Positions 1 to 3,941 of a DNA stretch of 6,205 nt are shown here, piece by piece. The stretch is from Sulfurovum sp. (GTDB lineage: Bacteria > Campylobacterota > Campylobacteria > Campylobacterales > Sulfurovaceae): positions 1 to 6,205 of the forward strand of contig JALSPX010000282.1 of the NCBI GenBank assembly GCA_026985755.1, read 5' to 3'. Numbering within the stretch: the first letter of the stretch is position 1; the number at the start of each line of letters is the position of its first letter. Position numbers and translations under genes: made by a program. Under the pieces are notes generated by a model. It was not told the DNA's origin. It worked only from the letters and a program-made list of their open reading frames with translations, and did no database searches.

Positions 1-11
1 TTCATGGTTTG

Positions 12-19
12 ATTATAGC
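12..19 (-). promoter_or_regulatory. Possible extended -10 promoter pointing out of the left edge
   Basis: The minus strand reads TGCTATAAT here, a perfect TATAAT with the TG of an extended -10 element. No good -35 hexamer lies 16-18 bases upstream. If real, it would drive a gene beyond the left edge. It is supported only by the motif. Confidence 0.25.
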
Positions 20-29
20 ATATTTTTCA

Positions 30-44
30 CGTAGGGGCGACCCC
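30..44 (+). repeat. Degenerate REP-like remnant
   Basis: The sequence CGTAGGGGCGACCCC shares the CGTAGGGGC foot with the REP hairpins at 1074-1969. It has lost the long stem: only GGGG-cga-CCCC can pair, and no downstream partner is visible. It could be a worn half of the same repeat family or a chance match. Confidence 0.35.
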
Positions 45-46
45 AT

Positions 47-74
47 TTGACATACTTTTAGCATAAGATATATT
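47..74 (+). promoter_or_regulatory. Candidate sigma70 promoter upstream of the transposase stub
   Basis: A perfect TTGACA (47-52) is followed after 16 bases by TATATT (69-74), five of six matches to the -10 consensus. The next open frame on this strand is the transposase stub at 261, so a leader of about 180 bases would be transcribed without a visible gene. The rest of 1-260 holds no coding region I can support. Confidence 0.4.
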
Positions 75-177
75 TATTCATTATCCCCTACTCCTCTATC
101 CTCGAACTTTATTTTTTCTATGGGCTTTTCATTGCTACGATTAATTGTCTTAATAGTGCCATTATTTGGTACTATAA

Positions 178-338
178 TGAACCCCATAAATCAAACCACT
201 TAAAACAACTTTCTTATTCCAAATGATAGAATAATAAAAGAGAAAAAAAGGAATAAAGAAATGAGCGTAAAAAGAAAAAGTTATAGTGCAGATTTTAAAG
301 CCAAGTTAGTTTTGGAAGTTTTAGAAGGTGAAAAAGTT
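178..338 (+). mobile_element. Left-end remnant of an IS3-family insertion sequence
   Basis: The 5' part of an IS3-type orfA starts at 261 behind a good ribosome binding site (AAGGA at 248-252). Upstream, TGAACCCCATAAATC from 178 has the TG start and the ACCCCATAAAT flavour common in IS3-family terminal repeats, so the left end is placed there tentatively. The right end of the element is missing. Sequence similarity switches to an MmeI-like gene on the other strand around 330-338, where both genes share a short A-rich stretch (GAAAAA on the plus strand). This fits a deletion joining two formerly separate regions. Without the right inverted repeat the boundaries cannot be confirmed. Confidence 0.45.
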
Positions 339-344
339 CTGTAA
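261..344 (+). pseudogene. Truncated IS3-family transposase OrfA (N-terminal 27 codons)
   Basis: The frame opens MSVKRKSYSADFKAKLVLEV, followed by LEGEKVL and a stop. This is the classic start of the IS3/IS911 OrfA helix-turn-helix protein, whose family pattern is roughly S-x-K-R-x-x-Y-S-x-D-F-K-A-K-x-x-L-E-x-L-x-G-E-K. An intact OrfA is about 90-100 residues, and the DNA-binding helices and leucine zipper would follow the point where this copy stops. The break falls at the EK codons (330-335), beyond which the DNA matches an MmeI-like gene read from the other strand. The ribosome binding site AAGGA lies 8 bases before the ATG, so the stub could still be translated. It cannot function as a transposase. 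Confidence 0.8.
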
Positions 345-1014
345 GTTTAGCACCCACATCTGAGCCGTCCTAATGGGTCTTGGCTTCTAGGTACTCTACA
401 AAAGAATTCTTTTCAAATATAGCTGTATCTTCTGCAAACATCAAAAAGAGTAAACGTACCAAAAATAGCTCTAAAGGGTGTCCGTCATAGCCTGTGGCTT
501 TCAGCTCATCGTGTAGTTTACCTAGTAACTCTGCTGCTTTGATGTTAACTGGGTCTTCTTCTCGCACCTTGTGCGTGGTGTACCCAGCCATAAAACCAAA
601 GAGTTTAATGTACTTAGAAAATTCGCTTATATGAAACTCTGTATGTCCACCCTCTTCTAAATCATACAACCTGAGTGACTCAAAGTCTGAGACGAGTATG
701 TATTTGGGGAGTTCATGGTCTTTAAGTCCAGGGAAGTAGTCCTTGGCTTGTTGAAATGCTTTGTCTAAGTCCTTACCTTTGGACTTGTGTTCTACAAGAA
801 TGACACCTTTCCAAAGTAAGTCTATGCTACCTTTTTTATCTCCTAACTTATCTACAGGCTTTTTAAAAGTAGCCAATCTTCAGCGAGAGACACCAAAGAC
901 ATTGAAAAAATCATTCCAAAAAGACTGAGACTCAGCGTTCTCACGACTCTCATCTTGCCATTCTTTGGTAAATGTGATTGCCCTGCTTCTAATCTCGTTC
1001 CAACTTAGTGCCAT
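331..1014 (-). pseudogene. Truncated MmeI-like type IIL restriction-modification enzyme, N-terminal part with two nonsense codons
   Basis: The reconstructed frame starts with ATG at 1014 (MALSWNEIRSRAITF...) and is preceded by AAAGG at 1024-1028. It reads 44 codons to a TGA at 880-882, resumes RLATFKKPVDKLGDKKG and continues to a TAG at 370-372. It then reads DGSDVGAKLTELF before homology ends near 331. Family members have an arginine at the TGA position (FGV-R-RR) and usually a glutamate before DGSD, so both stops look like single-base nonsense changes (CGA to TGA, GAG to TAG). Counting from 1014, D65, E75 and K77 form D-X9-EXK, the nuclease signature of MmeI-family enzymes. The helical spacer follows (DPVNIKAAELLGKLHD, then FLVRLLFLMFAEDTAIFE). 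The methyltransferase and target-recognition domains, most of a roughly 900-residue protein, are absent. A TTG at 876 could in principle reinitiate a 168-residue piece. That product would lack modification activity, so I call this a dead defence gene. Confidence 0.85.
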
Positions 1015-1036
1015 ATTATGGAGCCTTTACAGTTTA

Positions 1037-1042
1037 ATTATA
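1037..1042 (-). promoter_or_regulatory. Candidate -10 box of the MmeI-like remnant
   Basis: The minus strand carries a perfect TATAAT about 22 bases ahead of the ATG at 1014, and the ribosome binding site AAAGG (1024-1028) lies between them. No convincing -35 is seen in the AT-rich stretch up to the REP cluster at 1074. The position fits the original promoter of the restriction gene. Confidence 0.35.
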
Positions 1043-1073
1043 ATTATTTTACCCAAAATCATATATATATTCC

Positions 1074-1276
1074 CCGTAGGGGCAGATTCCATATCTGCCC
1101 TTTGTTTGCGTAACATATTCGCCCTTTCTTTGGATGGCATGTTCATATTTTGTTTGGATGGCATATTGTCTTGTTATTCCGATTGAAGGGCAGAAATGGA
1201 TTCTGCCCCTACGGTTTTGGATGCAAAATTGTTTAATTGTTTCGATTTGAGGGCGGATATAGAATCCGCCCCTACG
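1074..1276. repeat. REP cluster A: BIME-like inverted pair plus an extra REP unit
   Basis: Three REP hairpins are visible. The first is GTAG at 1076-1079 with stem GGGCAGAT (1080-1087)/ATCTGCCC (1093-1100). The second, inverted, is stem GGGCAGAA (1188-1195)/TTCTGCCC (1201-1208) followed by CTAC. The third is another inverted unit with stem GGGCGGAT (1251-1258)/ATCCGCCC (1264-1271) followed by CTAC (1272-1275). The spacer between the first two is 85 bases, 27 longer than in elements B and C. It contains TTTGGATGGCAT twice (1129-1140 and 1153-1164), so it looks internally duplicated. The last unit overlaps the 3' end of the RAYT gene and supplies its TAG stop. A GTAG tetranucleotide beside a hairpin is the known recognition layout for REP-associated tyrosine transposases. 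Confidence 0.85.
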
Positions 1277-2012
1277 TGTTTAACATATCATCATTCCATG
1301 TAGATGGGTTGTTTTCGATATATTGGACGATACGTGCATAATCATTATTATCACGCACCACATGTTCATAATAATTACGTTGCCAAATGCGTTTGTTGAA
1401 GGGTGGCAAGGTGTTGTTTTTTACCATTTTGATGTATTGTAATGTCGTATGCCGTTTAAACGATTGTACAATGGTGGATACCGTAGGGGCAGATTCCATA
1501 TCTGCCCTTTGTTTGGATGGCATGTCATTTGATTTTGATCTCACGTTGTTTGGTTGTTCCGATTGGAGGGCGGATATGGAATCCGCCCCTACGGTATCAC
1601 GATATTTTATTTGGATAATGCCATGAATGTGATTTGGCATGACCACAAAATCATGTAATGCAACATTTGGAAAATCATTTGTTATGTCACACCACAACCC
1701 TTGCACCATCTCCCCCGCCACATTCAACACCATTTCACCATCGTATATTTCACCAAACAAATGCTCTCTATTTTGTGCCGTGATTGTCACAAAATAATAC
1801 CCTGCACGCGAATAATCATAATGAGGTAAACGTATGGAACGACGATGATATTTTTCCGTAGGGGCAGATTCCATATCTGCCCTTTGTTTGGATGACGTAT
1901 CATTTGGTTTTAATGTCATATTATTTGATTGTTCTAATTGGAGGGCAGAAATAGATTCTGCCCCTACGGGTGTATCATCATATTTGTTTACGATTTCATA
2001 TCTTTCAATCAC
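1272..2012 (-). CDS. REP-associated tyrosine transposase (RAYT, Y1/HUH family) with two in-frame REP-pair insertions
   Basis: This is a single-strand DNA transposase of the IS200/IS605-like Y1 superfamily, the type that mobilises or processes REP elements. The core begins YHRRSIRLPHYDYSRAGYYF (from residue 56). The metal-binding HUH motif is MPNHIHGII (H128, H130), the probable nucleophile is Y193 in TTLQYIK, and the family signature WQRNYYEHVVRDNNDY lies at 210-225. Two blocks are foreign to the family: residues 16-52 (VGAESISAL...RADMESAPT) and 141-177 (VGADSISAL...RADMESAPT). Each is encoded by a 114-bp REP pair. Removing both leaves about 170 residues, a normal length for this subgroup. 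The second block lies in the loop between HUH and the catalytic tyrosine, where length variation is likely tolerated. The start is GTG, with AGGGG 5 bases upstream (2018-2022). That GTG overlaps the TGA of a duplicated radC tail. The TAG stop is part of a REP foot. Whether the enzyme is active is unknown, but the frame is open and the key residues are present. Confidence 0.87.
   Translation of the reverse strand: MIERYEIVNKYDDTPVGAESISALQLEQSNNMTLKPNDTSSKQRADMESAPTEKYHRRSIRLPHYDYSRAGYYFVTITAQNREHLFGEIYDGEMVLNVAGEMVQGLWCDITNDFPNVALHDFVVMPNHIHGIIQIKYRDTVGADSISALQSEQPNNVRSKSNDMPSKQRADMESAPTVSTIVQSFKRHTTLQYIKMVKNNTLPPFNKRIWQRNYYEHVVRDNNDYARIVQYIENNPSTWNDDMLNT
1481..1594. repeat. REP pair B (114-bp BIME-like element) inside the RAYT gene
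   Basis: Two 28-bp arms in inverted orientation (1481-1508 and 1567-1594) flank a 58-base spacer. Each arm is itself a hairpin next to GTAG or CTAC. The left stem is GGGCAGAT (1487-1494)/ATCTGCCC (1500-1507), and the right stem is GGGCGGAT (1568-1575)/ATCCGCCC (1581-1588). The inverted symmetry extends outward by GATA/TATC (1477-1480 and 1595-1598). The element is 38 codons long, has no stop in the RAYT frame, and encodes residues 141-177. Confidence 0.9.
1856..1969. repeat. REP pair C (114-bp BIME-like element) inside the RAYT gene
   Basis: The architecture and length match element B. Arms are at 1856-1883 and 1942-1969 with a 58-base spacer. The left hairpin is GTAG (1858-1861) with GGGCAGAT (1862-1869)/ATCTGCCC (1875-1882). 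The right hairpin is GGGCAGAA (1943-1950)/TTCTGCCC (1956-1963) followed by CTAC (1964-1967). By my count the spacer differs from that of B at about 12 of 58 positions, nearly all transitions and no indels. The element encodes RAYT residues 16-52, just before the conserved core. Confidence 0.9.
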
Positions 2013-2038
2013 AACAACCCCTCATCCGAAAAGCTAAA
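2009..2038. repeat. Distal copy of the 30-bp radC-tail direct repeat
   Basis: This stretch is identical base for base to 2693-2722, the last ten codons of radC (FSFSDEGLL and TGA on the minus strand). Bases just outside differ on both sides. The copy contains the antitoxin stop codon (2034-2036), the AGGGG ribosome binding site (2018-2022) and the GTG start (2010-2012) of the RAYT gene. It is probably what remains of the original radC 3' end after a cassette inserted. Confidence 0.9.
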
Positions 2039-2321
2039 CTATCTCAATACTCAACCTCTTACCCAAAGCCACCACCGCCCTATCTATGGTAGCCAAGGAG
2101 ACAGAGGTATTGAGAGGGTCAAGTAATCTGTTGAGAGAAGACCTGCTTGTACCCATACGTTTTGCCATATCTGTTTTACTTATCTGCTTCTCTTTCATAG
2201 ACTCTGCTAGCTGATAGGCGATGACCCTTTTAGCAGCCAAGGCATCTACTGCAGGAAGTAAGCCCTCTTCTTCTAAAAAGTCATCAAAACTTGAGCCCAA
2301 CGCTTGTTGTTTTAGATTCAT
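2034..2321 (-). CDS. XRE-type antitoxin of a HigBA-style toxin-antitoxin pair
   Basis: This 95-residue protein has a helix-turn-helix at about residues 46-68 (QISKTDMAKRMGTSRSSLNR), typical of Cro/XRE antitoxins paired with Gp49/RelE-like toxins. Its N-terminal half (FDDFLEEEGLLPAVDALAAKR) is acidic and is the likely toxin-binding part. The end, ALGKRLSIEIV, is standard for the family. The ATG overlaps the toxin TGA (ATGA), with AAGGAG at 2327-2332, 5 bases before the start, so the antitoxin has a strong ribosome binding site and should be translated well. Members of the family bind and neutralise the toxin and repress their shared promoter, which would be the one at 2661-2689. The stop codon lies inside the duplicated radC-tail repeat, so the cassette boundary falls almost exactly at the end of this gene. 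Confidence 0.88.
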   Translation of the reverse strand: MNLKQQALGSSFDDFLEEEGLLPAVDALAAKRVIAYQLAESMKEKQISKTDMAKRMGTSRSSLNRLLDPLNTSVSLATIDRAVVALGKRLSIEIV

Positions 2322-2656
2322 TTAATCTCCTTCATTCTCTTAAGTGCTAACGTAATCTCTTCTTTGGGTGTCTTTTGGGTTTTCTTTACAAACCCATTGA
2401 GCAACACCATATAGCCATCTACAATAGTAAAAATCACACGAGCGATACGCTTATGCGAAATATGAGACCGTACCTCATAGAGTCCTTTACCCAAAGAACG
2501 TGCCACAGGCATACCGATAGGCCAGCCATACTCTACTGTTTTGATGTCTACACCTATAGCCTGTTTGTCTTCTTTTTCAAAAGTCAACAACCATTCACGC
2601 ACAGGTTCATTGCTTGCCTCTGTTTTGTAAAACACTACTGTTATTTTTTTATTCAT
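2318..2656 (-). CDS. Gp49/RelE-like (HigB-type) toxin
   Basis: This 112-residue protein belongs to the phage-derived Gp49-like branch of the RelE/ParE superfamily. It opens with a beta strand (KKITVVFYKT) and has the family core GLYEVRSHISHKRIARVIFT (58-77), then MVLLNGFVKKTQKTPKEEITLALKR (83-107). Characterised relatives are ribosome-dependent mRNA interferases that arrest growth unless an antitoxin is bound. The basic residues R63, K69, R70, R73 and K91-K95 are candidates for RNA contact. I chose the ATG at 2656 because the protein then begins like its relatives. An upstream TTG at 2689 would only add residues encoded across the promoter. There is no recognisable ribosome binding site before the ATG, and the predicted transcription start falls on it. 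Toxin-first order with an ATGA overlap to an XRE partner is typical of HigBA modules. Confidence 0.87.
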   Translation of the reverse strand: MNKKITVVFYKTEASNEPVREWLLTFEKEDKQAIGVDIKTVEYGWPIGMPVARSLGKGLYEVRSHISHKRIARVIFTIVDGYMVLLNGFVKKTQKTPKEEITLALKRMKEIK

Positions 2657-2660
2657 AGGT

Positions 2661-2689
2661 ATTGTACCATTTTTGGTTCGTTTTGGCAA
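2661..2689 (-). promoter_or_regulatory. Promoter of the toxin-antitoxin pair, apparently leaderless
   Basis: On the minus strand, TTGCCA (2684-2689) and TACAAT (2661-2666) are separated by exactly 17 bases, five of six matches each to the sigma70 consensus. Transcription would begin about 6-7 bases past the -10, at roughly 2654-2655, which is within the toxin ATG. The promoter begins only four bases inside the cassette from the radC stop, so the cassette carries its own expression signal. Confidence 0.6.
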
Positions 2690-2692
2690 TAC

Positions 2693-2722
2693 TCACAACA
2701 ACCCCTCATCCGAAAAGCTAAA
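2693..2722. repeat. Proximal copy of the 30-bp direct repeat (3' end of radC)
   Basis: This copy is in its proper place as the last ten codons of radC including TGA. Its perfect twin lies 684 bases away at 2009-2038. The repeat starts on a codon boundary and stops exactly at the end of the stop codon. Confidence 0.9.
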
Positions 2723-3352
2723 ATACCCCTGCTTGGAGAGTATCACATGGTCTAACAACTCTATGCCTACCAGCTTAGAAACCTCCATGAGTCTCTGGGT
2801 GATAGCCACATCTGCCCTACTGGCTACTAGCGTACCAGATGGGTGGTTATGGGCGATGATGATGCCTGCGGCTCTGTCGGCTATAGCATCGGCGAAGACT
2901 TCTCTGGGGTGTACGAGTGACTGGTTTAGTGTACCTATAAATACCGTACGGGTGTTGATGATATGGCTTGCACCATCTAGGGTGATGGTGAGGAAGTGTT
3001 CTTGCTGTCGGTTGGCGTATTTGTGTAGTTCTTCATAGACATCTTTTGCATCGGTGATGCGTCTGTTGGTACGTATGAGGTAGCGTTTGGATAGTTCTAG
3101 TGAGGCGAGTATCTGTGAAGCCTTGGCGATGCCTAAACCGTGGATGTCACAGAGTTTTTCCAAACTCATATTTTCATGGTCTCTGTCCATAATACCTATA
3201 ATCTCTTTAGAGAGTTTACGTACATCTTTTCCCTGTATACCTCTACCTAAAAGTAGTGCCATAAGTTCTTCATTCTTAAGTGCTTCAACACCTTTTTTGA
3301 TGATTTTTTCTCTTGGCTTGTCATCTTTATGCATATCACGTAAGGCAATCAT
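2693..3352 (-). CDS. radC: RadC family protein (JAMM/MPN+ domain, UPF0758)
   Basis: This 219-residue protein has the usual two-part RadC layout. A helical N-terminal region contains the DKPREKIIKKG and NEELMALLLGRGI motifs and a helix-hairpin-helix-like LGIAKASQILA. A C-terminal JAMM metalloprotease-like domain follows. The metal site is complete: E151 in REVF, then H168-x-H170 and D181 in HNHPSG-(8)-D. The length is normal for the family. The role of RadC is unsettled. The old DNA-repair assignment has been questioned, and homologues often occur in mobile or defence islands. The ATG overlaps the TGA of the ORF6N gene upstream, so the two are probably translated together. The last ten codons occur again at 2009-2038, indicating that a cassette inserted at the gene end while keeping it intact. 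Confidence 0.95.
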   Translation of the reverse strand: MIALRDMHKDDKPREKIIKKGVEALKNEELMALLLGRGIQGKDVRKLSKEIIGIMDRDHENMSLEKLCDIHGLGIAKASQILASLELSKRYLIRTNRRITDAKDVYEELHKYANRQQEHFLTITLDGASHIINTRTVFIGTLNQSLVHPREVFADAIADRAAGIIIAHNHPSGTLVASRADVAITQRLMEVSKLVGIELLDHVILSKQGYFSFSDEGLL

Positions 3353-3858
3353 TTAAGAAACCCCATCACCTTCTCATCGACCAGTTCAGAACTCGCTATG
3401 AGTTCATCAAGTGCTTTACGTAGCTCTTTGTACTGCTTGTCAGACTTACGTTCGACTTCTATGATTTGTTTGGCTAAGGCGTTGTAATGTTTGCTGAATT
3501 CTCTTAGTTTTTTGAAGGTTCGGATGATATGTATGCTTGTCTGTGTAGCAACAGAACTACGTAACACCGTAGCCAACATATAGATGCCTTCTTCAGTGAA
3601 GGCATAAGGTGCTTTACGCATACCCATTATCTCTTTATTGGATGTCGCAAATTGCGACTTCCAATTTTTTAACTCATCTTCTGTCAACTGAAACATAAAG
3701 TCATCAGGGAACCTATCTAAATTTCTTTTGACTTGTTCATTAAGTCTTCTTGTTTCAACCTGATACAACTCTGCCAAATCTCTATCCAACATCACCTGTT
3801 GTCCACGCAATGTCAGAATCTTAGAACTGATTTCACCTTGTACTACCAATGTATCCAT
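3349..3858 (-). CDS. ORF6N (KilA-N-like) domain DNA-binding protein
   Basis: This 169-residue protein is typical of ORF6N-domain proteins, which are common in phages and mobile regions. The domain spans about residues 12-98, with the hallmark segments ILTLRGQQVMLDRDLAELYQVETRRLNEQVKRN, RFPDDFMFQLT and YAFTEEGIYMLATVLRS. A predicted coiled coil follows (about 112-155, rich in K, E and L). The domain is thought to bind DNA, but the target here is unknown. The gene could start at GTG 3861 or ATG 3858. I chose the ATG because AGGAG (3865-3869) then sits 6 bases upstream instead of 3. Its stop overlaps the radC start (ATGA), suggesting a two-gene operon. The same N-terminal domain is often linked with antirepressor-type proteins, so a regulatory role is possible but not shown. 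Confidence 0.9.
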   Translation of the reverse strand: MDTLVVQGEISSKILTLRGQQVMLDRDLAELYQVETRRLNEQVKRNLDRFPDDFMFQLTEDELKNWKSQFATSNKEIMGMRKAPYAFTEEGIYMLATVLRSSVATQTSIHIIRTFKKLREFSKHYNALAKQIIEVERKSDKQYKELRKALDELIASSELVDEKVMGFLK

Positions 3859-3911
3859 CACACACTCCTATCGTTTATAGAAGTATTTTAGTCAAAAAAA
3901 GTACTAACACT

Positions 3912-3940
3912 TAAAAATATGGCAATATGACATATTTTTA
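3912..3940. terminator. AT-rich inverted repeat, possible terminator after xth
   Basis: TAAAAATATG (3912-3921) and CATATTTTTA (3931-3940) form a perfect 10-bp inverted repeat with a 9-base loop, directly after the xth stop codon and ahead of the ORF6N gene. The run of T in the arm resembles an intrinsic terminator, but the stem contains only one G-C pair, so it would be weak. It could equally be an operator for the ORF6N-radC operon. Confidence 0.4.
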
Positions 3941-3941
3941 G

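Noticed and set aside
880..882. TGA in the MmeI-like gene read as an amino acid (alternative genetic code)
   Set aside because: radC and the toxin gene end at TGA in the expected place, and a TAG also interrupts the same pseudogene, so simple decay is the better explanation.
965..1626. Plus-strand open frames at 965-1186 and 1387-1626 as genes
   Set aside because: They exist because the REP arms are open on both strands and because they lie opposite the RAYT. They have no ribosome binding site and no family resemblance outside the repeat-encoded peptide.
1074..1969. CRISPR array
   Set aside because: The repeats are inverted, hairpin-forming and few, with spacers that resemble each other. 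There is no regular repeat-spacer pattern and no cas gene.
2045..2053. CAATACTCA occurring both here and at 2687-2695 as a recombination core
   Set aside because: Nine bases is short. One copy lies within antitoxin coding sequence and the other partly overlaps the radC stop, so chance cannot be excluded.
2657..2689. Toxin start at the TTG at 2689
   Set aside because: The extra 11 codons cover the promoter hexamers and are unlike the N-termini of relatives. The ATG at 2656 fits the family start.
3874..3900. Promoter for the ORF6N-radC operon (TTGACT and TATAAA on the minus strand)
   Set aside because: The two hexamers are only about 10 bases apart, and the -10 would put the transcription start inside the ribosome binding site, so they do not form a usable pair.
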